DNA of 64,000 bases from Alisma plantago-aquatica. Lineage: Eukaryota > Streptophyta > Magnoliopsida > Alismatales > Alismataceae. A program made the translations under genes and the position numbers. The DNA is taken from positions 659,600,591 to 659,664,590 of the forward strand of contig OY856409.1 in the NCBI GenBank assembly GCA_963693085.1, in the 5' to 3' direction. Shown here piece by piece: positions 47,573 to 61,306 of this stretch (positions are counted from its first letter, which is position 1; the number at the start of each line of letters is the position of its first letter). Under the pieces are notes generated by a model. The model searched no databases, was not told the DNA's origin, and saw nothing but the letters and a program-made list of their open reading frames with translations.

Positions 47573-49196
47573 TGAATGTGTGTACCACCTATCCCATTCT
47601 TGAACACCTAATCTCACTAGTAAGTGTATAATATGTATTCGGTTTTCAAGAAATTTCAGCAACATTTCCCACAATTCTCCAAGTACACTGATGTAGATGG
47701 GAAATGTTCACCAACATATGTACTTAGAGAATAAATAGGGAAGTAATGACAAAACATATTGAAAAACAAATATACATTACATCCTAAGTGAGATCAAGTA
47801 TTCAAGAACAGTCCCAAATTGGTGACTATCCAAGATTTACTCCTAATGAGTAAATATCATGCGGGTTTCTACACCAACAAAATACATGTATATTGTCACT
47901 CCTATACCTATGATCATAGTTTAATCATTCATATCCTAGGTTTTATGTAACATCATTTAATTCAATTCATTCTTCCATTTGGGTTAGTTCATTCATGCAT
48001 CACTAACCCTACTTAATTAATATTTATCAAATACACAATCTTGAAGAGAAATTGTTGAACTAAGTTAAAGTAATCACTAACAAGAGAGAAAGAAAGAAAT
48101 TTTGATTAATTAAGATAACCAATAAATCTCGGATGGGTTTCTAGGATAGAATAAAAAACCTAACAATAATAAAAACCCAAACAAGAATGAATCACCAGTA
48201 ATTATTCAATTTGCACTAATAGGAAAGTAATATAATAAGATTTCAAGAATTCATTAGAAAAGTGGACCATTAAGGGTTTTTAGAAAAATATACTTCTAAT
48301 TAACCACTCACCACAACGATGGAGAAGGCTACGATGGTGGTGGATAGAGGTGGATTTGGCGGTGGTCGTGGCTAGAGAAGGCTGGAGATGGGGTTCTGGT
48401 GGCACCATTGGAGGTGAAGCTAGCACGGAGGCAGCTGGAGCGGAGGTCGTTAGAGCAGCTGGAGGTGGGTTTGTAGTCACTAACAATTAGTAGGGAAGCA
48501 ACAAAAATAGATCGTCTGTGATGCGGGGTGGAAGAGCAGTAGAGGAGGTAGAAGAGAAAATTTCCAGAGCTAGACAGAAGAGAAAATCGTCTGTGTGAAA
48601 TAGAAGATTGAAGGAAAGAAACATTTTGCGGGTGCTAATAAGTGAACTTAGTCCTCAATTGTTAAAGGAAACTGATGACTAAGTACTTAGTTGTCAGTTA
48701 AAAAAAATCAAACTGACATGTAAACTAGTGCTACAAACACGACCGTACAGACCAGCATGACCGTGTTAGAAACTTATTCGTCAGTTTCTAAAGGCTAAAA
48801 CTAACGATAGAAACTTTAATCCCCCAAAAAATGCTAGCCATTGTCAAGAGGCTTAGTCATCAATTTCTGTTTCTAAAATTGATGACTAAGTAAGCACTTT
48901 GACGTTGGTTTCTTTAGGGAAATTGACGATAGAGACCCATCCCCAAATAAAAAAATTTGGCCTCAACAAGGTAACTTAATCGTCAGTTTGGCAAAGAAAC
49001 CAACGACATAGAAGCAATTTGGGAGGGGGAATATTTTTTTGGGGACAAGGTGTGAAAGCATTTAGATGTAGGTTTCATATCTAAAACTGATGACAGAGAC
49101 CCTTCTATAAACAAAAAAAAATTGGGTCTCTACAAGGGGACTGTGTAATCCGTTCATTCTTGTAACCAACAACTAACAAGAAATTTGGAGGGACAA
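47573..49196. other. CACTA leader and right subterminal repeats
   Basis: 47573-48280 is AT-rich leader or intron sequence without a frame. 48280-48620 is GC-richer and purine-rich on the plus strand and may hold the transposase promoter and first exon; the 68-codon minus ORF there is low complexity (Pro/Ala/Ser). 48640-49190 carries dense copies of GATGACTAAG, CGTCAGTTT, AACGATAGA and AACTGACGA in both orientations, the right subterminal array. Confidence 0.6.
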
Positions 49197-50981
49197 TGTG
49201 ATGACCCTGATTTTAAGATTATGATACCCAATATAGTGTTTTAAGACCATGAGTGTCATGTAGATGATGATACCAAACTGAGGAATTGATTATTCAATCA
49301 TGGACTCTTTTCATTTAAAAAGGGTAAGCATAGATGTAATGAATGATTATTAGATCTAATTGAGTTAAATTACAATGAATAGTTTTTCATTCACCAACTT
49401 GGGCATTTAGGAGACCAAGAGGTTCGTTTAATATTCTCAATGAACCCAAGTTACAAATTGATGAAATGTAAGGTATGTTAGGATCATGAAAGGCATTTTT
49501 GGACATGTTTGATCGTTGAGGATTAGGCAATTTGATTTGAGATTTACAAATTATTTATGAGGCTATTTGAGAGTCAACTTAGATGATGAACTGTTGGAAT
49601 TTTGGGTTCAAACTTGATAATATGAGGATTTATGTGATGAAGTACCCATGGTTCAATTTTCATAGAATTCCAAGTAGAAATTTGAGAGATATTGAGGTTT
49701 TAATACTTGATTCAATGATACATGTATAATTGGATGATATGCCAATTTGAGAATATCTTTTCAGTTAGTTTCTGGTTTTTTTTACCCCGTCACACGGTCA
49801 TTTCCTTTGGAGGGATGTGTGGGGCTGGTTCGATGAGGTTTAATGTTACCTGGTCATCTGTCACCTCCGGAAGTGGAGGAATAGAACCAGCTGAGGTGTC
49901 CTTAGATCCGATGAGGCAGGCCAAGGGAATCTCCTTGGTGAACCCATGATCAGTGTAACACTCTAATTGGTGGACCCTTCACTTGAGGCAGGAGACCCAA
50001 AATACTCAGAGACGACAATCCTCATCTCCCTCTTTCTCTATCGCTGCTAAGCAGCCGATTCTAGAGATGTAGGAATGTTGGGTGAGTGACCTGAGTGTTT
50101 TGCTAGGAAGTCGATACCTGATTGAGGTTGCAAATCTCCTTGAGATCTTGAGAGATTGAGTCAGGTGTTGAGGAAGAAGCCCCCTTCAGGCGCCACCATC
50201 CTTCACTCTGACTACCAAGAAGAAGGTCAACTTGGACCCTATGAGAAACAATGCTCAACATCTTCTCAGTGGTGTTCCTAGAATGAGAAGTCTCCTTTGA
50301 TGACTCGAAATCTTTGTGTGATGGAAACATGGGGTCAATAGTGACCAAGGGGTGAGGAAAAGATTTGGGACTCACCGTTGCTAGCGGGACCTTCCCTGGA
50401 GGTGACTTCTATAGGTAACTAGGTCGTGGAGCACCGCATCCCAGAGTTAGTGTCGACATGGAGTTCTGAAGCAACCCTACTGCAATTATGCATAGGTTCA
50501 AGGTCAATTCTATCATGATCCCTCACTAGAGTTGTGTGTAGTGGTGGTGCAACCAGCAGGCCACTGAGATTCATCTCTTGGTCTCTCCCTATGGTGTCGG
50601 AGTGCTGGCGATTGTGAAGGTCTTTCAGAAAGTGACGTCAGGGTAGGACCTAACTTGGAGCCTTACTGGAGAGGAGGTCATCGAGTTCCCAGCCAGACCA
50701 AGCCCAAATTGCATGACGATGGCTTGACGCCCTGACCAAAGTGAACACAGGAATACTCGCAGGCGTCAGACGAATGCAACGAGAGAGAGAGAGAGTTGGG
50801 TATGGAAAAACCTAGATTAGACTGGCCCAGTTCAGTCCTTCCCAGTAAAATACTACACCCTTAGGAGCACATTCAACAGATCCTGATTGGCCTAGAAGGT
50901 AATGACTAGATTCTTTAGATGATCAAGGATAGCTATGATTCTCTGAACTCAGGTACGTGGTCTTATTAAGTATAAGATTAG
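49197..50981 (+). repeat. E2 5' LTR, left part
   Basis: It matches the 3' LTR at 61307-62131 from TGTGATGACCC to the shared GATG/ACGAGGCAGG sequence, then continues alone because the 3' copy is interrupted. It contains a (GA)n run (50781-50795). E3 inserted at its right end, duplicating ATTAG. Confidence 0.9.
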
Positions 50982-53568
50982 TGTGACAAAGTGGGTTTTA
51001 GTATAAGAATGAATTAATTACTATTTTTTCCTCCTTATACTCACTCCTTATCCCAAATTGTTTTTCTTGTCTTCATAATCATTGTTGAGACTCAAATCCA
51101 AAATATGGTGACCAATGTGAAATTTTTACACATTATACTTTGATTTATTTGTTACTTCGTCCCATGAAGTAAATTGATCTATCAAACTTTATAATTTGGT
51201 TCTCAAACTATTTATAAAGGTTCTCCACGTTTTTTTCAACATGTGATCCAAATTTGAGAACAATTGGGCATTCCTACAATTTACTATGATTTCTTGAAGT
51301 TAATGTGTTGAAAACCATTATTTATTTGTCTTTTATTTGACATTTGTCCATGTCAGCGATCCAAGGCAAGGATCTGAGTTGACCCACGACCCTTGGATCT
51401 ACCTCTCATAGATCACAGATCGATCGAGTGGCCACACACTTGTCTTCAACCTCCCACTAATTGTGGGGAGGCATGAATGCAACCATTATGTGAGATCTCC
51501 CACTCTTGGCCACTATTTGAAAAACCAAGCGAATGAAAATATTTGCATCTTGATTTCAAATACAACAAGCCCTATTTTTATTAGGTTTTGTGCATCCTTG
51601 CACCACCAAAATGAGCTCCTCGCCTCCTGTTCTCACTCTGGCAGCCATAGCTACGGCCCAGACCTGATCTAGCCTAACCCTAGTCTTCAAGCCTATAAAA
51701 TGATCCCCTAAGGGGCACCGCCACCCCCACATTGCTAGAACGAGCATCTTGCTCTCTCATTTGGCCCCGAACACCCATTTTCTTACTCTGATCCCTCCTA
51801 TTGCTTCAAGCACTGCCGCCACCAAGCCTGGTTGGGCGACCTTCCTCCTCGCCCCTTCTCCTCTTCCTTTGGCTCCCATCAGGTTCGCGAGGCTAAGGAA
51901 AACTCACCCGACCTACTCACTCTCTCTCTATATCGACCCCTCCTTCTCCTGGAGCTTCTCCACTCTGGTGAACCCCACCGCCTTGTTTTTGGGCTCATGA
52001 GGGAGACTCTATGAAGGAGAAATAGAGCCTCAGATTGCCCGGTCAACGTGACATTAGACCAATGAACCGCTGGCCAAACCAGCTAATTTGAAGATTGAAC
52101 CGGCTGATCAAAGGCCTGAACCACCAAGTGAGCCACCCCGCCTACATGGATCTATCTCGGCCATTCATGGTCCATCCAATGGCCATATTTTTCCATTTAA
52201 GGTAATTTCTACCTCCTCTCTACTCAAATATTCAAATTAAATGCCCATATCTTATTTAAATCATAGAAAATGCATCCAAACTCCAAAAATGATGAACAAG
52301 TAGTCAATATTGATCAGAAAAACCCAGTGAATCGATTAAAAATACTTTGGAAACCTGATTCCAAACTATTCTCACTGATATATCTTAATCTTGATCTATT
52401 GCTTATATAATTGGTCTAAATGACTATTTGTGGTTAATCTTGACTAAACACTGAAAACCCTAATTCTTGACTCTAATGTTCATATTGAGACTCTAAAATA
52501 ATAATTGACCCATTAATGATCTAGATTTATATTTATTGACTTGATTTAATCTTGAATATGATGATGACGTATTAATAATACAAGTGATCTAAATCTTGTG
52601 GCATATCTTGATCTATTGACCTAAAAGTTGATCCCTGATTTACTCTTAATATTAATCAATATTTGATCTAATCTTGAATACCAATGATATCAAATACCAT
52701 GATGATAATCTGAATTTCATGATGACTTGGATAATGACCATAAATTAGGGTTAACACATATGATACTAGAAAACCTAGGTAAGTCATTCACACTCGAATA
52801 TATTGTACACTTGAAATGATGTTGGACATATTGAAATATTGATTACAAGTGAATGACCCAACCCTAAGGTTGACATAGGAAAGTGTAACCCTAATCTCAA
52901 ATATTGAAACATGACATCCAGAATATCATGATTTTAACCCTTGATCCTATCTTTTTTATTTAGGATTTGACTCGAAGGGTCTACCTATTATTTGTTGTTT
53001 GTACTCGAAATCCTCGGTGAAAGGTACTCTATTATATAACTCCTCCTTGATTGTATTGAAAATACTTTTATGTATCTCTTGACCGTATGCTTGGATATTT
53101 ACATGGATGAGCTACTGTTCCCTATGATTAATCTTTTGTTTTTCTATACTATATTTTGAAAAACATGAAAATATAAATTACATGCCCATTATGACTGCAT
53201 GTATATTGATAATGATGATGATATTGATAATGTTGATAATGTTGATATTTCCCGTGTTTTACTTGATTTTGATAGCGTACCATGCAGTTGCACGATTGTG
53301 TCTTGATTTTCTTGATTTTAGGCAATACAAATGGAATATTGAATAAGATTGCTTCCGCACTCATACACTCTAATGACAAAGATAAATCAGATATATCTCC
53401 ATATTGGGTTAGTTTGTTCTTCAATTATCTAGTTTTTGAGTTATTTATTTCTTATTGTATATGTCAGTGTGATAGATCCTATTGGGCCACTCAGGGATGG
53501 GTGCTTCAATCCTTTTTCTACTATCTAGACAGTGGGATTGGGATTGGGGTAAGAACAGTTCCGTGATA
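50982..53568 (+). repeat. E3 5' LTR (2587 bp)
   Basis: It starts TGTGACAAAGTGGG and ends TCCGTGATA (CA decayed to TA). TATA-like CTATAAAA at 51693-51700. Compared with the 3' copy it lacks about 274 bases at 53249 (3' copy 57957-58230), replaced by a few filler bases, and has about 40 extra bases near 51650-51690. Confidence 0.92.
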
Positions 53569-55741
53569 ATTGGTATCAGATCTTACACACTCCCATATAC
53601 TTTAAGTAAATAATTTCTCAAGTCTCTTACACCCAAGAAACCCTAAAGTCCATAATGGTGAAAATTGAGGTGTCTAGGCATGGGGTCATGGCATAATTTC
53701 TCCTATCCGTCTTCACAGTGGCTGAGATCCCCCGCTCTACCTGGCCTTAATTGATCAAGAACTGGACCTAAAGGTTCTCTTGTGAAACCCTAGAGAGTTA
53801 TAGAATATCATCTCTTCTTTAAGGATAATCCTAAGCGACCCATGTAGATGAAGATTAGGTAGTCTTCTCATCTCATCATGTGATCCTTCTCGTGACCTTT
53901 CACCACATGATGTCTTGATTATAGGTAGTTTATGCATGGGAAAAATTAATATCACTAAATTTTTGAAAGTTGATACTATGATCTGACCTTAATTTGAAAA
54001 CTCGATTTTGATCAATTAATTTTTTAACCAAATACTCATGTATGATCCCTAATATCATGAACACTCAAAGTAGCTAAAACTTGACTATATGCTTCCTATG
54101 TTGGTAAATCTTGATTTGGTGCAATAAGGATGACTTATACTTTACACCTCGTTGTTGATAAGGTCCCTATTTGATTAAGCCATGTTTCCCTATTGTTGAT
54201 TAAACCTCAAACATAGTTAAGCAATCTCGTATCCTATTTTTCATACATGTATTGACCATGCTATCTAGTGACTAAGCCTAAGACTCACAAAATCATGATG
54301 TAAGACCATGATGCAAAAAGCATTTTCTCTATTGACTATTGATGCCTTTTGCAATCTCGATTTTGATATGATGGTGATGGGCTAGATTTTTCACTATTAT
54401 GCTCTAATTCCTTGAGTGTCAACTTCAAATACTCGATTTCCAAATTATATCACTACCTTGATCATGAAACAAAGATTTGCAAATCTTGACATTATTGACC
54501 TATTATCTTAAATTTTGATCTTATGACCTTGATATATACGATTTAATCATGGATACTCTCCCTATTTGAATAAACTCAATTGATAATGACTAATGTTGGT
54601 AATGTGCCAGATTAGGGTGGTAGTTGACTCATGACTCCCCTAACCTAGGTCACATCCCCATTACGACTATCTCTATGTTTTCATCCTATTGATTATTTAG
54701 AGTTTGGAAAGGTATTTCCTTCCACCCTATTTAGAGTGGTTGACCTAAGCCTAATAGGTTAAACCCATGGTTGTTACTCGATCTTGAATATTGATTTGAT
54801 AATGACATTGACATATGGCAATATTGACTATGGCCTGAGGTTGACTTCCTACTTAGACCTAAGTCTAGATCATTCATCAAACTTGGATACAATGATAATG
54901 AAATTTTGATATGTTGATTGAATATTGCTTGAATGTTGTTCCTCAAAATTGATATAGATGATGATCTCCCCTAAGGTATAAATAGGAATCTAAACTCTAG
55001 CTTCAAAATTCTGGACCTATAACTTTTGATGCTTAAAATCTCGACTCTTGATATTAATTAATGGACTTGTGACTCATGATTATCAATCTCAATAATGATA
55101 CAAATCCTATGATCACACTATTTATACCTTGAGATATATGACTAATGACTTCAAAATCCCAAATTTTTAAATTTTCACAATGATGACTATTTTGACTTCT
55201 CGATTTATGACTTAGGGTTTCGCTCTCATTACGACTAGGGTGGGACCTTCCCATTGATTTTGAGCTCGAAATAATGATATTGAAAGTATGATGTTGCCTC
55301 GAATTTTTGAAATATGAAATCTCAAATCATGGATGCATAACCCCACCTAGGCCAATGTAGGAGCTAGGAATCTGAGATATTGGGAATGAAAGTCACTTTG
55401 TACAAGAATTCTATTTGTTTGACCTAAAATATGATCTCTCCAAATTTGTGATCAATAGGATGCTTTCCATAATTGGGACTCATATGATTTTGCACAATAA
55501 ATGTGCTAACCTTGATACTCAGTTGCTCGATGATAAAATGATGTTAGTACCAAGTTGATTGTTATATGGAACATGGAATCCAAATTCTGATTATTGCACT
55601 AGTTGCATTTTGAGGACATAATTTTAAATTATATAGTTGAGGATGTTCAAATAAGTGAGGATATGATCTGGATTTGGACAATTCTAATTTGAGGATGTTT
55701 TTGAATTTTGGGGACAAAATTCCTTTTTAAGGAGGGAAGGA
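53569..55741 (+). other. E3 interior: primer site, non-coding body, polypurine tract
   Basis: The primer site TGGTATCAGATC lies at 53571-53582 (one mismatch to initiator tRNA-Met). The body is AT-rich, dense in TTGATNTTGA and TGACC words, with no gag or pol similarity in any frame. It ends with GAATTTTGGGGACAAAATTC (55703-55722) and the purine tract AAGGAGGGAAGGA (55729-55741), nearly identical to the block that ends E1 pol. Confidence 0.9.
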
Positions 55742-58542
55742 TGTGACAAAGTGGGTTTTAGTATAAGAATGAATTAATTATTATTTTGCCCTCCTTATAA
55801 TCACTCATGGTCCCAAATTATTTTTCTTGTCTTCATAATCATTGTTGAGACTCAAATCCAAAATATGGTGACCAATGTAAATTTTATACACATTATAATT
55901 TGATTTATTTGTTACTTCGTCCAATGAAGTAAATTGATCCATCAAACTTTATCATTTGGTTCTCAAACTTTTTATAAAGGTTCTCCATGCTTTTCTAAAC
56001 ATGTGATCCAAATTTGAGAACAATTGGACATTCCTACAATTTACTACAAAATTAATGTGTTGAAAACCATTATTTTTTTGTCTTTTATTTGACATTTTTC
56101 CATGTCAGCGATCCAAGGCAAGGATCTGAGCTGACCCACTACCCTTGGATCTACCTCTCGCAGATCACAGATCGATCCAGTGGCCACACACTTATCTTCA
56201 ACCTCCCACTAATTGTGGGGAGGCATGAATGCAAACATTATGTGAGATCTCCCGCTGTTGACCACTATTTGAAAAACCAAGCGAATGAAAATCTTTGCAT
56301 CGTGATTTCAAATACAACAAGCCCTATTTTGATCAGGTTTTGTGCATCCTTGCACCATCAAAATGAGCTCCTCGCCTCCTGTTCTCTCTTTGGCTAACCC
56401 TAGCCTTCAAGCCTATAAAATGATCCCCTAAGGGGTGTCGACATCCCCACATTGCTAGAACGAGCATCTTGCTCTCTCATTTGGACCCGAACACCCATTT
56501 TCTTGCTTTGATCCCTCCTATTGCTTCAAGCACCACTGCCTCCAAGCTTGGTTGGGTGACCTTCCTCCTCACCCCTTCTTCTCTTCCTTTGGCTCCCATC
56601 AGGTCCGCGAGGCCAAGGAAAACTCGCCCGGCCTGCTCACTCTCTCTCTCACCCCTCCTTCTCGTGGAGCTTCTTAACTCCGGTGAGCCCTGCCACCTTG
56701 TTTCTGGGCTCATGAGGGAGACTCTATGAAGGAGAAATAGTTCCTCAGACCACCCGGTCAACGTGACATTGGACCAATGAACCGCTGGCCAAACCAGCTA
56801 ATTTGAAGATTGAACCGGTCGATCAAAGGCCTAAACCACCAAGTGAGCCACCCCGCAAACATGGATCCATCTCGGCCATTCTTGGTCCATCCAATGGCCA
56901 TCTGTTTCCATTTAAGGTAATTGTTACCTCCTCTCTACTTGAATATTCAAATTAAATGCCCAGATCTTGTTTAAATCATAGAAAATGCATCCGAACTCCA
57001 AAAATGATGAACAAGTAGTTATTATTGACCAGAAAAACCCAGTGAATCGACTAAAAATACTTTGGAAACCTGATTCCAAATTATTCTCACTTATATATCT
57101 TAATCTTGATCTATTGCTTATATAATTGGTCTAAATGACTCTATTTGTGGTTAATCTTGACTAAACACTGAAAACCCTAATTCTTGACTCTAATGTTCAT
57201 ATTGAGACTCTAAAATAATAATTGACCCATTAATGATCTAGATTTATATTTGTTGACTTGATTAATCTTGAATATGATGATGACACATTAATATTATGAT
57301 TTATCTAAATCTTGTGGCATATCTTGATCTATTGACCTAAAAGTTGATCCCTGATTTACTCTTAATATTAATCGATATTGGATCTAATCTTGAATACCAA
57401 TGATATTAAGTACCATGATGATAATCTAAATTTGATGATGACTTGGATAATGACCATAAATTAGGGTTAACACATATGATCCTAGAAAACCTAGGTAAGT
57501 CATTCACACTCAAATATATTGTACACTTGAAATGATGTTGGACATATTGAAATATTGATTACAAGTGAATGACCCAACCCTAAGGTTGACATAGGAAAGT
57601 GTAACCCTAATATCAAATATTGAAACATGACATTCAGAATATCATGATATTAACCCTTGATCCTATCTAGATGATTTAGGATTTGACTCAAAGAGTCTAC
57701 CTATTATTTGTTGTTTGTACTCAAAATCCTCAATGAAAGGTACGCTATTATATAACTCATGCTTGATTGTATTGAAGATACTTTTATGTATCTCTTGAAC
57801 GTTTGCTTGGCTATTTACTTGGATGAGCTACTATTCCCTATGATTAATCTTTTGTTTTTCTATACTATATTTTGAAAAACATGAAAATATAAATTGCATG
57901 CCCATTATGACTTCCCGTATATTGATAATGATGATGATATTGATAATGTTGATATTGAGTGCAACAACCCCATCATTTGGAGGTGGGACTTGTACATTGT
58001 CCTCCTATGTTCCTATGGTGAGAAGGAGCCTAGTGACCTTCCCCATCGCATTGGGGTAATAAAGTCACACAAAATATATAAGCATGCTTCTTGAATCACA
58101 GCATAATGGGAACTCGTAATAAAAGTTGAATTGCTTGAAAAACTTGTCGAATAAATGTTGGATTTGCAAATTGCTTGTTATTTCTTTTGAATATAAGTCA
58201 TGCCAAGTATACTTATTTTCTTATAAAGCATTTTACTTGATTTTGATAGCGTACCGTGTGATTGCATGATTGTGTCTTGATTTTCTCGATTTTAGGAAAT
58301 ACAAATGGAATATTGAATAAGATCGCTTCCACACTCATACACTCTGATGACAAAGATAAATCAGATATATCTCCATATTGGGTTAGTTTGTTCTTTAATT
58401 ATCCATTTTTTGATTTATTTATTTCTTATTGTATATGTCAGTGTGATAGATACTATTGGGCCTCTCAGGGACGGGCGCTTCAATCCTTTTTCTACTGTCT
58501 AGGCAGTGGGATTGGGATTGGGGTAAGAATAGTTCCATGACA
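55742..58542 (+). repeat. E3 3' LTR (2801 bp)
   Basis: It starts TGTGACAAAGTGGG and ends TTCCATGACA, followed by ATTAG. TATA-like CTATAAAA at 56413-56420. It retains the GAGAAGGAGC block (58019-58228) shared with the E1 LTR and missing from the E3 5' LTR. ORFs at 56089-56761 are LTR leader sequence seen in both copies, not genes. Confidence 0.92.
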
Positions 58543-58547
58543 ATTAG

Positions 58548-59308
58548 TTTCCTTTGGTTTCTTATGATAAGGTGTATCTTGTGTGGAACTATTTGCTTAT
58601 ACTTTGATTGGTTGAACTACTATGCTATATGCTTCATCAAAACTTAATGAAACATAAAAGGACATTGTGATGAGTTGTAGCTACTAGTGCACATGGCCTA
58701 GTATGGAAGTATGTTGCCTAACACGGATGTATGGTGAATTGACCATTTTAGATGTATGATAAATTAATTTTGCCCATACTGGATGTATGAGAAGTACTTA
58801 TAAAATTGTAGTACAACTGCATGAAATGAAATGTATAAAAGAGGTGTTTACCTAATTTTCCACCTTAAGTAATGGTTTTCTTTTCTTTCTTCTTTCTTCA
58901 AGTATTTTCATACATGCAACCATACTATTGTACCTTTTACCACATACCAACTTTATGTTAATTCACTATTTCACGTATGTTTTAGGTTCAAAGCTAGCAT
59001 GGGATAAAAGAACAGGATGTGAGCAAGTTGTACAGGTTGTACCTATTGTGTAGATCCTAGTTTAGCATATATGTTCTTAGACTGTAGAATTTTCATTCAA
59101 TATGTAATTGTAAATCGTGTTGTAATAACTCACTTGGTAATATATACATGTTGAATGTTGAGAAATTTTTATGGTGTATGTTATGGTTTAATGTTCATGT
59201 ATGTGTATGTATACTTCTGCATCGCTCTCTGATATAATTGCTAACATTTTCAGATTTGTCCTCTCGAGCCTTCTAAGTCTTGAGACGGCAGAATTTGGGG
59301 ACATTACA
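58548..59308 (+). repeat. E2 5' LTR, right part
   Basis: E2 sequence resumes after the ATTAG duplication and runs to GGGGACATTACA, two bases before the primer site. Together with 49197-50981 the LTR is about 2.55 kb. Confidence 0.85.
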
Positions 59309-61306
59309 GTTGGTATCAGAGCATGAACAATAGATACACCTAACAATTTCTCACCATGATACAAAAAAAAATTCTCACCTTTCACTTTAAACCCTAGAAA
59401 CTTAGTAAGTTGTTCTATAGGAATAAGGTTTGGCTTAGCCTATAGGTTAGAACCTTGATGTTGGAGAACTACGTTTAGACAAGTGTGTGAAACCCTATCC
59501 ATGTAGAGCTCGTATGTATAAGGTTTCTGCACCGGTATACACCTTGTTCTCACCATTTCACTAGGTTACATGAAACTAGACTATCTACCGTGTGTGGGAC
59601 ACTCATTTTGCTTATTTGGTTTTGTTTTTCCAATCGACTCGAGCCTTAATAGTTTTCTCGGACGTCTTCTTTCTTAGAGAAAAACTATATAATATTTTGT
59701 TAAGTATATGTAAATATAAAAATGTGTCCCCCATACTGGAGAGTAGTTAGTGTGCATGAAACCTAAGTGAAAGGGGGTGACATCAGTCTATAAGAGAGAG
59801 TATATGTAGAATAGATGTCTAGAGCCTTATAAGGATATGTGATAGATATATAGACAATAGAATGATAGATTTTGTAAGAAAGGATGATCTAATATAAATT
59901 TGATCTCTGAGGTATATGTTGTTTATAAAGATCTAAGTTGTAAATGAGGTCTGAATCCAATTTTGGATAATCTAATCTAAGTCTTAATGATAAAAGTACA
60001 TACTCTTTCTTACTTAACATGAGCTAAGTTAAGATAACGTTGAATATGCATGAGCCTCAAGCTCTTTTACAAAGAAGGACCTCTAGTGTTAGGACAAGAT
60101 ATGTGGTGAACTCTAGAGAGAGTGAGACCCACAAGGAGAGGGTCATAGGACCTACTTTGCAATATATGAAAAATATGAGATAATGTGACATGATGTATCC
60201 TAAGTTGAGTTACTCCTGAGCAGATGAGTTGAGTCCTTTTGCATGATTCAATCCTATATGTGAGAGTTGGGTTATTAAAAATGATGGGTAGGTGACTCAT
60301 GATGAGAAAACATTCTTTTTGATTGAGCTAGGTCCTAGCTTGAGTGACATATGTGTGTGAATCTCATCACTAGTTGCAAGTGAGCTAATATATGAACTCT
60401 GGTTCTAAGAGAAAAATGCATTGTGCATAAGATACTCATAAATGTTTCTCCTTCCACTTTTCATTCTTTATATATGATACTAGAAACCTCACTTGAGCTA
60501 TATAGATGATTTATATATGAGGAGTCACTCGTATAAGCTTGACCTATTCTATATTTCCCCCCTATATCATACATGTAGTACCCAAGATTGAAATCATGAT
60601 TAGTTTGACTTTAAAATATTCTCCTCCCCTTCATATGAAACATGAAAGATATGATGATGAGATCATGGGATAAACTTAGTATATTCTCTTTTTCCCTTCA
60701 CATAATACAGGAAAGACATAAAAATTTGAACTCATGAACTTGATATAAAGATATTTTTGGATCATAGGATATATGATCAGAAATATAGTTCGTAACTTTG
60801 ATCCTTCTCAATGTATGATTCTACGTTGAGTACGAATATCACACCATAGGGTGAAACCCTAATGGTCAAGCATGTTATGCAGGCCCTTCTTAAGTAGAAA
60901 AATCCTAATATCAAGGATGAAGATAAATCGCCTCTAATGCTGAAATCATTGTAAGACGTTAATGATGTTAGATTTGAATATCTGAATACCATGGCATATA
61001 AACTAATTCCTCTTAAACTTTAGAAGTATTTAACAAAACATGTACCCTTAGGGGTGATGTAACCCTAAGATATCATAATGTCATGTTATGGCTAAGATAT
61101 TAAGTGATGCTTCATCTATATATAAGGTGGGGTGGTTACACCCAAGATGCTTTTATATCCTCAAATGACAACTTAGGGTATATCCAAATCTACATTTCCC
61201 TATCACCTAGAAATGGTGTCCTATATGAGGTTGAACTCCTTATTTTCACCTTAAATATGAGATTAGTTGAATTTTGAGGACGAAATTCCATATAAGGTAG
61301 GGTGAA
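59309..61306 (+). other. E2 interior: primer site, non-coding body, polypurine tract
   Basis: A perfect primer site TGGTATCAGAGC lies at 59311-59322. About 2 kb of AT-rich sequence follows with no recognisable gag or pol; ORFs up to 77 codons show no family features. It ends ATTTTGAGGACGAAATTCC (61271-61289) and the purine-rich AAGGTAGGGTGAA (61294-61306) before the 3' LTR. Confidence 0.88.

Larger units (their letters stand above)
38041..49196 (-). mobile_element. CACTA (En/Spm) DNA transposon, minus strand, interrupted and open at the right
   Basis: Transposase and accessory gene lie on the minus strand. Both sides hold arrays of short repeats in direct and inverted orientation around CGTCGGTT/ATCAGTTT/TGATGACTAA (38063-38186, 41950-42310, 48640-49190), the subterminal repeat architecture of CACTA elements. 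The left end is placed at CACCAATAC (38041), a decayed CACTA terminus, supported by the end of the flanking duplication. The right terminus is not visible because gypsy element E2 inserted at 49197. A 3.76-kb solo LTR splits the left subterminal region. Confidence 0.82.
50982..58542 (+). mobile_element. Complete non-autonomous gypsy-type LTR element E3
   Basis: Both LTRs, primer site and polypurine tract are present, and a perfect 5-bp target duplication ATTAG flanks it (50977-50981 and 58543-58547). The element is 7561 bp; the LTRs (2587 and 2801 bp) are longer than the interior (2173 bp), which encodes no gag or pol. LTR ends, the block before the polypurine tract and internal LTR blocks are shared with E1, suggesting that E3 is an internally deleted relative using E1-type proteins. 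Confidence 0.95.

Noticed and set aside
56089..56761. ORFs of up to 102 codons on both strands, also seen near 51463-52014
   Set aside because: They repeat in both E3 LTRs with differing frames and lie in the transcribed leader; substitutions do not respect codons.
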